From positions 2,754,117-2,818,116 of the forward strand of contig JAPTHN010000015.1 of assembly GCA_026936325.1 (NCBI GenBank): a stretch of 64,000 bases of DNA, written 5' to 3'. Each line of letters starts with the position of its first letter. Within the stretch, counting starts at the first letter, position 1. The stretch comes from Platynereis dumerilii. Lineage: Eukaryota; Annelida; Polychaeta; Phyllodocida; Nereididae. Below, in pieces: positions 1 through 9,067 of the stretch. The notes under the pieces are model-generated. The model saw nothing but the letters and a program-made list of their open reading frames with translations, made no database searches and was not told the DNA's origin. A program made the position numbers and the translations under genes.

Positions 1-217
1 TAAGGCTTTATAACTAGGTCATCATTTTAGTTCAATTTTTAAAAATTGTGTTTTTGAATTTAGAGAGTATGCATCCCCTGTGTGAAAAGCAAATGAAGAA
101 TCGCAGTATTACGAAAAAGTTATCTGGCTTCAATGTTCAGGTCATTCAGTGAAATAGGTAGACACCACTTGTACATACATGTGGACATGTGGACAAGAAA
201 CTTACTGCTTATGCATG

Positions 218-477
218 TTAATGTATTGGCTCAGCTTCACATATTGCCCCATAATAATTATCACAGTAGGTGTCAAACCAAAGGCCATTCGCTCCACCGG
301 CATCATTAGTAGCACCCATAAAAACACATTGTTGTTCATCATCGTTAGGTTGGGAGGGGTCCCAAAAGTCAAAGGTTAACGCAGAACCATCAGAAACCCA
401 GTGCCAATCGTCATTATCGCCCGTCTCGTCCGTCAATCCAATCCAGAGATTGCGGTTGTCATATGGAATATCAAGGG
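218..477 (-). CDS. C-type lectin, exon 2 (copy A), second half of the CTLD
   Basis: The exon encodes the C-terminal half of a C-type lectin-like domain: NLWIGL, a W-x-W core, QPN where classical lectins have EPN or QPD, a conserved Cys, then WFDTYC and the final AICE cysteine. The acceptor is a cAG reading 479-478 on the minus strand, and the reading frame closes with TAA at 220-218. The phase fits exon 1, which leaves one base of a codon. The second calcium-ligand motif is WFD rather than WND, so sugar and calcium binding may be altered. The protein is expected to be secreted or membrane-anchored. The exon itself is open. Whether the gene works depends on exon 1, which is disrupted in this copy. 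Confidence 0.8.
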
Positions 478-1630
478 CTGTCATGACAAATAGAGAATTA
501 AGAAATCTGACAGTAGACCATAAACGGGTGCTTACGGAATTGAACTGAAATGTTCTTGTTAGGTCAAACAGTTTTCTGGGAGATTAGGCTGTTTTAGTAA
601 TTTTTAGTGCATTTTGTACAAGAATCACCAAATCTTTCGATTGCTAAAATATTTAATTCTTCTAATTTCACATCAGGATGTCTAATACACAAATATAGCA
701 CACTGGCCATGTTTTATTGTAACTGAATGGGTTTCTTATAATTTAAGATTTTATGATTAACAAGGTCGCTTCGCATAGAGCAAATGGTACACAGTGTAAA
801 CCGTCTGTCTACAATTGTACCACTGTTACATTGCCACTTCTTTTTCCAGCCTTGGCAGATCAGAACATATATGCCATCATGTGTTGCCACCTAGTGACTA
901 GTGTGCTATTCCTCGAGCTCCTGCGAGCGGTCCACATCATTTCAATCTGAGGAACTCACACAATTTTGTGTGGAAGAAACCAGGGCCGTTTCTGAGTGTG
1001 CTGATGGCCTTGTCTACTTCCTTAGAGAATGTGATTGCCGAGTGTGACTCTGGTATACATCAATGATGAATAGAAACTTTGTGAATGGGCAATGAAATTA
1101 GAACTATTTCTTGGGACAGCAATGCTGTAGTATGCAAAATCAACTTTTGTGCCAGGTGGCAGCAGCATGCAGAACTTTCTCATTTTCACCAGACTGCAAT
1201 TGCACCATGGCTTGCCACATGAGATCGGTGCCAATTTATTTATACTGCTGCATAATTTGACAATAAGAACTTTGAAAATTAGGCTGATCTTTTTTTTTGC
1301 GTTAATGATGCCTAGTCAAGTTTTAAGGGGCCTGATGTCAGGTAGGGGGGTTGTGGATTTTACCCCAGGGATGATTTTTTTTTGTTCGCGAAGCATCGAC
1401 AAACATACAATTTTTTTCGCATGTGCACCGACAATACTTTTATATCTCAAATTTCTTTTCAGGTGATCGACAAACTTTTTTTTTTCAGTGTCAATTTTGG
1501 TTGCAAATTATTCGTTTTCAAAATGGGAAGGGGGTTGTTTGCTCCATGCCATGGACTCTTATCGATAGGCCTATAGATGTCAATTCCATTTTTTTCTCCC
1601 AATATCATTTTGTCTTTTGTCATAACTTAC
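478..1630 (-). other. Intron of C-type lectin copy A
   Basis: About 1.15 kb between the exon 1 donor (GTAAGT, minus strand at 1630) and the exon 2 acceptor. No coding potential is apparent. Bases about 820-1180 are also found at 55313-55403 plus 56881-57135, and that third copy carries a transposon. This sequence is the empty site for that insertion. Confidence 0.7.
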
Positions 1631-2015
1631 CATCTGTATATCCAACTACGGCCGCGTTCTTCTCCGGTGTGTCAACTCGCACCAGAGTCCCATTTCTGTC
1701 CTCACACTCTGCCAGACTCTCATAAAACGTCCTAAATATCAATTGGATATGAAAACAATACCCGCCAGAAGCAGCATAAGGAAATGGGCAGACTGTCTTG
1801 TTTTCGTCTGAAATATACACAATTCCAAAAAATAAGATCAAAAGCAGTGGCGGCCAAAAATTAACATGGAAGAGATAGGAAAAGCAGCGAAGCGCCCCGC
1901 ATTCACCCCATGTAATGCCCCCCCCCCTCAGACCATTTCTAGATACACCCCGATCAAAAGAACACATTGTGGTATGTAATCATAATATAATCAATTTAAT
2001 CATAGTAGTAGCCAT
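1631..2015 (-). pseudogene. C-type lectin exon 1 (copy A), disrupted
   Basis: This corresponds to exon 1 of copy B (62308-62053). It encodes a hydrophobic leader, then the start of the CTLD with VCPFPY, the GGYC cysteine and AECEDRNGTLV. It ends at a good donor with GTAAGT. Relative to copy B, the leader is interrupted by a 108-bp insertion (1845-1952) flanked by a short direct repeat. The frame from the ancestral ATG (2015) closes after about 11 codons. A different, shorter open frame runs through the insertion into the lectin part. As it stands, the normal signal/anchor is lost. Copy A is probably a pseudogene, or a transcript with a new N-terminus. Confidence 0.65.
1845..1952. mobile_element. 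Small hAT-like MITE in lectin exon 1
   Basis: A 108-bp insertion absent from copy B. It begins CAGTGGCGGCC, ends ACCCCG, and is flanked by the direct repeat ATCAAAAG (1837-1844 and 1953-1960). An 8-bp duplication and a CAGTGGCG start are usual for hAT elements. The right end, read inward (CGGGGTGTATCTAG), resembles a repeat start at about 43759. Confidence 0.65.
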
Positions 2016-3100
2016 TGCAGGTGCCTCATCTCACTGTAAACGCTTTTTCCTCCCAACCCATATAACACCATATTTCTAACCATAAACTCATCAACTCACC
2101 TGAGGGTTAACACTGGACAACTTTTACCCTTTAAAGTTCATTATTTCTAGAGTTTCAGAAACTTATCTTGGCGTTTTGGCAAAAAAAAACTATATTTTTC
2201 ACATTAAAACATCAAGGTCCTGTCTCTGTACACTTGGTCCAGTCCCTACAGTAGTTCCGTTCAATCCAGATTCGAGTTTATCTTACTGGAAACTCACTGG
2301 AAGCTGAAGCCAGTAACGGTTTACAGGTGATTTCATCAGTATGTGATTCTTAGATTCTAGACCCACCAAATACATGCCATTTTTAGTTAATCTGATTGGT
2401 TTAGAGACAACAGAACATCACACATTTGATTTATCAAACGTAGTAAGTGGTAGTTTAGCATTGATTCCTCACAGCCAAGTGTGAATGACAAGAATCAAAT
2501 GGTAATGAAATCACCTGTAACAGCTAGTTTGTCTAATCTTGTCCACAAAAGTTGGTCGTGCTGGGGTGCAATGAGGTTTTGCTTCCAGCATTACAGAAAA
2601 GTCATGCTCTTTCTTGCTGCAAACTGTTTCAATCTTATGCTACGATCTCACATCTTGGATTTTATGGCGCCAGAGCAGCATAACTTCCGTAAGATGATTT
2701 CTAGGAAAATTTTCATTGAACGCCGAGACAAAACAATTATATAATTAATTAAACAGGGATTAGCGTCATAGAGCTGTAGAGCAAGAACGGCTTGCCAGCA
2801 AAAATTGACAGGGTGGCTGCACAAATGAATAGAGGGGCAAGGGCTGGCCCTGTAGAATGCTGTTAATGATTTTTACTACTGGGTTATCGAATAATGGATA
2901 CCTTTTATCCAAAAATTGAGAAAAGACTGGCGTTTCCAAGGCGTCCTAAAAAAAAGTTTCAACATTAAAAAATTGATGGCGGGAAGTTACGAAATATCAA
3001 ATAAGTTTTAAAATTCCCAGGAAATTTTAGCATGCCGCAGAAAATACACCTCTGAACCCTTTTAGTGAGACTGAGGCATTATAGAGTGATAAATGCATAC
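2016..3100. other. Intergenic, no gene seen
   Basis: Upstream of lectin copy A. Most of it is shared with copy B (63140-64000). At 2635 it contains TTATGCTACGATCTCAC, close to the termini of the TIR element at 51274-53689, so part may be a related element. No open frame here looks like a gene. Confidence 0.5.
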
Positions 3101-3178
3101 CTTTGCAAGAGTCAACCAAATTGTTGTAGTATGTATTGTTGCACTCGAACAGCCCAGTGCAGAATTCGATCGTCCTGT
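3101..3178 (-). CDS. Short cysteine-rich exon, likely third exon of the VWA gene
   Basis: A 78-bp exon with a TTTCAG acceptor (minus, 3180-3179) and an AAAG|GTATGC donor (GT at 3100-3099). It reads RTIEFCTGLFEC then an Asn/Tyr-rich stretch and DSCK, so three cysteines in 25 residues. It starts and ends in phase 1, which agrees with the proposed end of the VWA exon at 4526. The acceptor is supplied by the last unit of the adjoining 41-bp minisatellite. No domain family is recognised. It may be a fragment of a small disulphide module that continues in an exon at lower coordinates or outside the window. Confidence 0.5.
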
Positions 3179-3932
3179 CTGAAATGACAACAGGCAAAGT
3201 GAGAAGTTGATTGTGATGTCTGTAATGGCAACAGGCAAAGTGAGAAGTTGATTGTGATGTCTGTAATGGCAACAGGCAAAGTGAGAAGTTGATTGTGATT
3301 TCTGAAATGGCAACAGGCAAAGTGAGAAATTGTTTATCATGTCTGAAATTACATCAAAAGTAAGAATTGATTTTAATAGCTGAAATGACAAGTTTTGACA
3401 ACAGAAAAAGTGAGAAATTGATTGTAATGTCTGAAATGACAACAGGCAAAGTGAGAAGTTACTCGTAATGTCTGAAATGACAACAGACAAAGTGAGAAGT
3501 TGATTGTGATGTCTGTAATGACAACAGGCAAAGTGAGAAGTTGATTGTGATGTCTGTAATGACAACTGGCAAAGTGAGAAGTTTCTCGTAATGTCTGAAA
3601 TGACAACAGGCAAAGTGAGAAGTTGATTGTAATGTCTGAAATGACAACAGAAAAAGTGAGAAGTTGATCGTAATGTCTGAAATGACAACAGGCAAAGTGA
3701 GAAATTGATTGTAATGTCTTAAATATTGACAGAACAAGTGAGAAGTTGATTGTAATGTCTGAAATGACAACAGCAAAAGTAAGAAGTTGATCGTAATTTC
3801 TGAAATGACAACAGGCAAAGTGAGAAATTGTTTATCATGTCTGAAATTACATCAAAAGTAAGAATTGATTTTAATAGCTGAAATGACAACAGAAAAAGTG
3901 AGAAATTGATTTTAATGTCTGAAATTACAGTA
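3179..3932. repeat. 41-bp minisatellite, about 18 units, intronic
   Basis: Units of the form GTCTGAAATGACAACAGGCA followed by AAGTGAGAAGTTGATTGTAAT recur every 41 bp (for example 3218 and 3259). Some units are variant, with insertions such as the AAGAATTGATTTTAATAGC stretch. On the minus strand each unit reads CATTTCAGACA after a pyrimidine-rich run, so it resembles a 3' splice site. The last unit provides the acceptor of the exon at 3178. Long minus-strand open frames here are repeat artefacts. Confidence 0.9.
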
Positions 3933-4525
3933 GAGGTACCAACGGCACATCCCGGATTTAATAGATTTGCAAAGTATGCAACATATATTCTGATGCCAAG
4001 GAATCTCTTTCTCCATTGAAATAGCATTGCTGATTTGGGATGACTACCTGTGGAAATGTTTGCCGCTCCACAGATATTAAGTTGATGTCATCTATTTTGT
4101 AATGACATGCTTTGTACAAATTTCCATGATGTTAGCACATAAAACTTGCCAATTTTTAGATATCTCCCATGTATATTTCCCATTGGGTGTACTCAATTAT
4201 TTTGCAGCACTGTTTTTTTAAACAGTCACAATATACAAATAAGTAAGGCTGCACCATGATTTAAAGTTTTAAAGTTTAAATTTTAAACTGTTCATACACA
4301 TTTTCTTAGGTCCTGGGGATATCATATGCTGGTTAAGTTGGATAACTTAAGTTAGTTCCTGACTTAATAGCGAATTAGTCAATATGTCGCTAGGGTGTAC
4401 TCATTTATTGGGGATACTGCAGATTAAGATAAATAGGCCTATAGAAGCATTATAGATAGATATGGATAGATACAGATAAATAGATGTATTGATATAAATA
4501 GATAGACATAGATAGATGAACAAAC
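3933..4525. other. VWA-gene intron remainder with a GATA microsatellite
   Basis: Unique-looking intron sequence, followed by a (GATA)n-like stretch at about 4452-4519 that adjoins the proposed donor of the VWA exon. The open frame that runs from the VWA exon into this microsatellite (to 4401) encodes only simple Ile/Tyr/Ser repeats and is unlikely to be translated. Nothing else is seen. Confidence 0.6.
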
Positions 4526-4856
4526 TTTTGGCTTCCTCGTCTGAGACAGCTGGACACACTTTTTCACGGACGTCTTGCAAGTCGGCGTCATCGCCCATTC
4601 TCAGCACCATAATTTGGTCGCATACTTCTTTGATCTTGGGAAATTGGTTGTTGTCTCGGACGTCAAATGCAGGCGTGAGAACAAGACACACATTAGTCGC
4701 TTCAGGGCGGTCTCCCATCACTTCGGTAAGAAGTTCTTGTCTAGTTTCCCTTAGAGCTCTTTGGATGTTGCGTCCTCCTTGTCTCCCTGGCAAGTCTGAC
4801 ATCAGATAATTCTCAATAAATGCAGCGTTATTGTTCTCATTCAGTTTCATTGCTAC
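4526..4856 (-). CDS. VWA domain, second exon
   Basis: The acceptor is TTTAATAG|GT (minus, AG at 4858-4857). The exon reads VAMKLNE, then an N-rich turn, DLPGRQGGRNIQRAL, NVCLVLTPAFDV and a C-terminal helix ending EEAK. These match VWA strands and helices after the first third of the fold. Metal-site positions are changed: GGR-NI replaces the usual GGT-NI, and LTPA replaces the usual LTDG. A metal-ion-dependent adhesion site is therefore unlikely to be intact. It joins the exon at 6183 in phase 0. The downstream donor (AAA|GTTTGT at 4525) is weak and inferred, so the 3' edge is uncertain. The protein is probably extracellular. Confidence 0.75.
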
Positions 4857-5459
4857 CTATTAAAAAAAAAGAAGAGTAAAAATATAATACTATACGGCAA
4901 CAGCAATATTTTCAGGACATAGTCTTCATTTGAAATACATTTTACATAAATTCGAAGAACTGTATTTTCAGGCATACAATTCGATAAACAATAGATGCAG
5001 TATACGAGGAGCGTTCAGAAAGTTCACAGCTTTTTTATATATGGACACTCATTTTCAATGGAGAACTATGAATTTTTTACAGGATAAAATTCAGTAGTTT
5101 TGGAATGGGTTTCCAAAATTTTGGACAATTTGGAGATTTTTAAGTCATTCTATGTTCGCCATGGAAACAGAAACTTCAGCTAGGTGGCGCAGATAATACA
5201 GAGATCAAGAAAGTCAATGAATTGTTGCTTGGAAAGACTTATCTCTACTTGTATCACACTGTGTACCAACCAAGTGACCTAATTAAGGATTTTTTGTTTA
5301 CATTTTCCTATTGCCTGTTAAATGTTGTCCCCCATATATTTCCTTAGTTTTCCATATTTTTCCGTATACTTTCTCACACTTGTTTCCTGATTTTATGATT
5401 TTTCCTGAACATAAGCAAAAGTATTGGGCATAAGGCATGGGATAAAGAATTTAAGGGAG
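4857..5459. other. Intron of the VWA gene, unique part
   Basis: The part of the intron not made of minisatellite. It includes ordinary AT-rich sequence with no coding signal on either strand and no recognised repeat. Confidence 0.5.
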
Positions 5460-6182
5460 TCTTTTCCTTTATTTAGACTAAAATAACACCTTCACAGTAT
5501 CGAGCACCACAATAATCAGCCTCATTTATCATCATAGACCCAAAAAAAACTTCACGATGAGGCACAGCTATAATCTTTAAAAAAACCATCTTCACCATAG
5601 GAGGCACCACAAAAATCTGCCTCATTTATCATCATAGACCAAAATATCTTCATAATAGGGGGCACAGCAATGATCTGCCTCATTTATCATCAAAGATAAA
5701 AAAACCTTTGCAATAGGGGCACCACAATAAAGAGCCTCATTTATCATCTTAGACTAAAAAAAAAAGAAAAAAACTTCACGATAGGGGGCACAGCAATGAT
5801 CTGCCTCATTCATCATCATAGATTAAAAAACACCCTCACAATAGGGGCCACTACAATAATGTGCCTCATTTATTATCATAGACTAATAAATACTTTGTGA
5901 CAGGGGTCACTGAAATGACCTGCCTCATTTCTGATCAAACTTGATTCAAGAATCAAAAAGCCTCTTCACAAGAACTACAATAATCTGCTTCATTTATCTT
6001 CATAGACCAAAAAACAACTTCACGATAGGGGGCACTTCAATGATCTGCCTCATTAATCATCATAGACTAAGAAAACTTCTTCACAATAGCAACTACATAG
6101 GGGACACTGCAACCATCTGCTGATTTATCTTCATTGACAAAACACCTTCACAATAGAGGGCGCTGCAATAATCTTCATTTAC
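5460..6182. repeat. About 60-bp minisatellite, about 12 units, intronic
   Basis: Recurring units contain CTTCACAATAGGGGGCAC, AGCAATGATCTGCCTCATT and TATCATCATAGAC, with a variable A-run. Unit length is about 60 bp and the units are diverged from each other. The array runs directly into the splice donor of the VWA exon at 6183. On the minus strand the first unit reads GTAAATGAAGATTATTGCAG, and later units carry the same segment with small changes. The donor thus seems to be part of the founding unit. Confidence 0.85.
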
Positions 6183-6355
6183 CTCGGGGTTGTTGTTGAA
6201 GTGCACAAGTCCAAAGTGGTTTCCACCTTCCTGAATGTCAAACAGGTCAACCAGGTTCTTAGTGAGTTCAATGTACTGATTGAAAGTTGCTTGGTCCACC
6301 TGGCTGCTGCGGTCCAGTATTACAACCACATCATAATCCCCCAGGCAAAACCCAT
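6183..6355 (-). CDS. VWA domain, first exon
   Basis: The acceptor is TGCTTTGCAG (AG at 6357-6356) and the donor is GAG|GTAAAT (GT at 6182-6181). The 173-bp exon enters in phase 1 and leaves in phase 0. It reads GFCLGDYDVVVILDRSSQ, then a helix, then FGLVHFNNNPE. This is the start of a VWA fold. The metal motif is D-R-S-S-Q where the canonical motif is D-x-S-x-S. With the exon at 4856 it gives one VWA domain of about 165 residues. The 5' end of the gene is not identified and must lie at higher coordinates, possibly beyond the giant retroelement. Confidence 0.75.
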
Positions 6356-6437
6356 CTGCAAAGCAGCAAGGTCACTGATTTTACAGTCCCCATTATATTC
6401 ATTGTACAATTTCAGTTCTTTTTATGACAGTAGGCTA

Positions 6438-6572
6438 CACTCTAAATTTCAATGCAAAACCAACATGGATTTAAAAAAAAAATCCACGTTGGATTTTTGC
6501 ATTGAAATTTGGTTTTTCAAAAAACCATTTTTAATCTAAAAAAACTATTTTGTCCCGACAGTTTTTAGAGTG
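6438..6572. mobile_element. 135-bp foldback MITE, TA target site
   Basis: Ends are CACTCTAAA and TTTTAGAGTG, flanked by TA on both sides (6436-6437, 6573-6574). A large internal hairpin is built from AATTTCAATGCAAAACCAAC and its near complement. TA duplication and such ends are typical of Tc1/mariner-related MITEs. Confidence 0.75.
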
Positions 6573-6649
6573 TAGATTGCAGGATGTCTACAGAAAAAGA
6601 GGACAGTCACTGGTGTTCTTTTTTGCACTCGTACAATTTCAGAATTTGC

Positions 6650-7450
6650 TGATAAGTCTGGCACAAGAGTGGATTTGATAGGCAGTTTTATTATTAGATC
6701 TATTGCAAATATGTTTATTTGTGAATTAGATTACTAATAAAGGCGAAGTGGAAGCATGATATGTAAAAGTGCTTGCGTTGCTCCAAGCATACCACACTTG
6801 TCCTGTTTTCCTCATTATTGAATCAAAATATTTTGATGAGAAGTTTTTTGTTTTTGCCATTTATAATGCTTGTAAGAGAAGGAATGAATCATTCGTCAGT
6901 AGTGGTACATTATCTGAAGCTCCAGATTTCAATAATTCAAATTCAGGGCCAAACACTTACAGTGTAGTCTTCAACATGGGGTCATGTGATGACAAGAAAA
7001 TCACAAAAATGTCTCAAATATTCATTGATCAGAGCTCTGGAATCAATGCTAATGTTCATAAGAACATTCTGAAAGAATTTGTGATGCCATGGCGTCAGAC
7101 AAACTCTTATTTTGTGGCAAAATCAGCTTCCAACAAGGTGGAGCACCTGTTCAATGTTCATACTCCAAAGAAGACTCAGGAGTGCCTCAAAACAAACCTG
7201 TTGAGCAAGCTAGAGTGCCACCCCTTGTCTCTTGAGCTGGACCCAGTGAATTACTTGGTATGGGCAACTTTGAAGACAGAATCCAGCAATTTATCCTAAC
7301 CGAGGCTCGCAGTAAAGTTAAAGGCCTCAGTCATGTCTGCATGGTGCACATGTTTGTGGAGGCCGGAGGGCATCAAACATGCTTTCGCATCATTTTGGTC
7401 TCATCTGCAGACAATAACCACTGCAAGGTGTGCAAATACTGGGTAATTTG
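6650..7450 (+). mobile_element. Degenerate mariner-like transposase copy 1
   Basis: The open frame 6769-7299 (176 aa) matches the C-terminal half of an IS630/Tc1/mariner transposase in pattern. It has FDEKFF (family SDEKxF), SGINANVHKNILKEFVMPW (family INaxxYxxvLxxxvxPw), TQECLKTNLL and ELDPVNYLVWATL (family SPDLNPLDYxVW). The usual HN...SPDLN aspartate block is eroded to LELDP and the N-terminal half is missing, so it is a remnant. A second copy lies in opposite orientation at 40610-41720, with homology beyond the open frame on both sides. No gene of the host is implied. Confidence 0.75.
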
Positions 7451-7722
7451 ACTGTTTTGATAACACTGTTCACTGTCTTCGTGTACAAATCACGTTTTGT
7501 TGCATAATGATGCTTGGCACAAAATAAACTGTAAACAAATTAAATTGTGATGACTGTTCCTTTTTTCTGTAGACACCCTGGCCTGTATAGGCCTGCCTAT
7601 CTGATCAAAACATGTGTATTTGTAGCTCACTGGTGCTGGCATCATTACTGACTGAGCCAGAAGCCTTTGTCTTCGAATGAGCTCACCGCTGTTCTAAAAA
7701 ATCAACAAGGTCTTCCAAACTG
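7451..7722. other. Intergenic or intronic, nothing recognised
   Basis: AT-rich sequence between the mariner remnant and the hAT-like MITE. No coding, RNA or repeat signal is seen. Confidence 0.4.
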
Positions 7723-8305
7723 AGGGTGGTCCACATTTCAATTGGAAAAATCAAATCTCCTAAAACCCCCAGTTTGAAAGTGGAAATTGACCACACGAAT
7801 AAAGCAAACACATGCAAAATTTCAGCCAAATCGTTTTATATTTAGAGGTGGCACAAAGCCCAAAAAGTTTATAATGTAATTATTTTTAGGATATATACGA
7901 TAAAATTGGCATGGCAAAGTACTATCTGAGGGTTATCTTTTATTTCTTATTCATAGTAAGTGAAATATTTGCATGTTTTTATGAAAAAAAGGTTTAATAA
8001 TTAATTATTAACCTACATGTAATATCTATGCAGACCTGCTATGAAACTTTGTAAGTCAGAAAGAATATCGGGACGGGATTGGGCATCCCAGAAATACTAA
8101 AAAAAAGGCTACTTGATCAAAATAATATGCTGTTAAACACTGATGATTTTAAGGTCTGCTCATGGGCAATAGCATGTTAAACTTCTAAGGCTTTGTTCCA
8201 CCTCTAAATATTAAGTGGTTTTGCTAAATTTTTACACAATACCTTCTATCAATATAAGATCAGAAAGCAAGATTCAAATCTGAAAAAGTGTTTTTGGACC
8301 ACCCT
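7723..8305. mobile_element. hAT-like palindromic MITE, copy 1
   Basis: Ends are AGGGTGGTCC and GGACCACCCT. Inner segments are also inverted: TTTAGAGGTGGCACAAAGC on one side, and on the other CTTTGTTCCACCTCTAAA. A second full-length copy lies at 38423-39053 in the opposite orientation, and half a copy at 45705-45836. The second copy has an 8-bp target duplication, which places the family near hAT. This copy lacks a clear 8-bp duplication. The giant retroelement begins 36 bp beyond its right end. Confidence 0.75.
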
Positions 8306-8340
8306 ACTGAGCTGTTCCATAGAATTTCCCTTGACACTGT

Positions 8341-9049
8341 TGTCACAGTATTAGAAATACTGTGTCTTTTACTTAAGAAGTCTTACAGTGCTGAGGATGC
8401 AACTGCGGCAGGCAAGCCAACAGTTAAATAACCTTTGACCTAAAAGTTCCCCCCCCTTCACATGCCACTAAGCCACAAGGCTCAAGACTTTCTAGTGGCT
8501 CCCTTATTCTTTAGTAACAAATGTCCCGATTGGCTGGCCAAAGTTCGCCAGAAAGTTGAGTTGGCTTTGTCCTGACCCAGGAATCCTCAGTCTGGTTCCC
8601 CCAGCCCGCTGGACTCCCAGCAAAACCAGACTCCCAGCATTGAGCCCCAAATGCTGGTCCCTCTCCCCCCCTCCTTCCCTTATGTCCCTAGGCTGGGATC
8701 CAGATTCCCTTCAGGGAAGCTGGATCCTTTACCCAGTTAGACGTAAGATGTGAGTTTTGTCATGTATCAATGCAATAGTATTAATGCAATTGTTGTTTAT
8801 ATAACGTGATGTACCAATAAAACCCTTTATTTGAACTGGAGCAATGCCTTGGGTTGTCCATGGTTTGGGGGTCAGGATTAGCCTGGGGGTTAGGGTTCAT
8901 CCTAGGCAAGATCTCAGGTCCTCTCCACTGCCAAGCTAATTGGTTACAAGGACCTAAATACTCACCTGTAATTAGAAGCAATCTCATGAGTGATCTTCCA
9001 TGATGGGTCAGTTGGTATCCCCACTGGCTTCCCATCTTTGGGAGTGACA
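8341..9049 (+). repeat. 5' LTR
   Basis: 709 bp, starting TGTCACAG and ending GTGACA, with 6-bp perfect inverted ends. A TATA-like box TATATAA is at 8798-8804. The polyadenylation signal AATAAA is at 8816-8821, only about 12 bp further on. Transcription would be expected to start at about 8825-8835, so the AATAAA would lie in U3 and appear in RNA only at the 3' end. U5 would then be about 220 bp. Confidence 0.95.
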
Positions 9050-9067
9050 TGGTGTACATATCTCGGG
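9050..9067 (+). other. Probable tRNA primer-binding site
   Basis: The sequence TGGTGTACATATCTCGGG follows the LTR directly. TGG complements the CCA tail of tRNAs, as expected at this place. I could not assign the tRNA species. Confidence 0.5.

Larger units (their letters stand above)
1..2960. repeat. Segmental duplication, copy A of C-type lectin locus
   Basis: This block is repeated, with gaps, at 58190-64000. Matching landmarks in the same order are the lectin exon 2, the 3' half of the intron, lectin exon 1, the upstream region with the phrase 'ctcacctgagggttaacac', and the block around 'aattatataattaatt'. The match starts at or before base 1, so the duplication extends out of the window. 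Copy B has several insertions that copy A lacks, and copy A has one that copy B lacks. Part of the intron (about 820-1180) also matches a third place, 55313-57135. Confidence 0.85.

Noticed and set aside
3062-3818. Overlapping minus-strand ORFs of 77-208 codons
   Set aside because: They are the 41-bp minisatellite. Only the short exon beyond its last unit has splice sites and non-repeat sequence.
3179-3932. Regular direct repeats suggesting a CRISPR-like array
   Set aside because: The units are contiguous with no unique spacers, and the context is animal DNA.
7719-8309. A 4-bp ACTG target duplication for MITE copy 1
   Set aside because: Copy 2 shows an 8-bp duplication, so the 4-bp match here may be chance.
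9050-9067. Naming the primer tRNA
   Set aside because: TGG fits, but the rest does not match a tRNA 3' end I can name with confidence.
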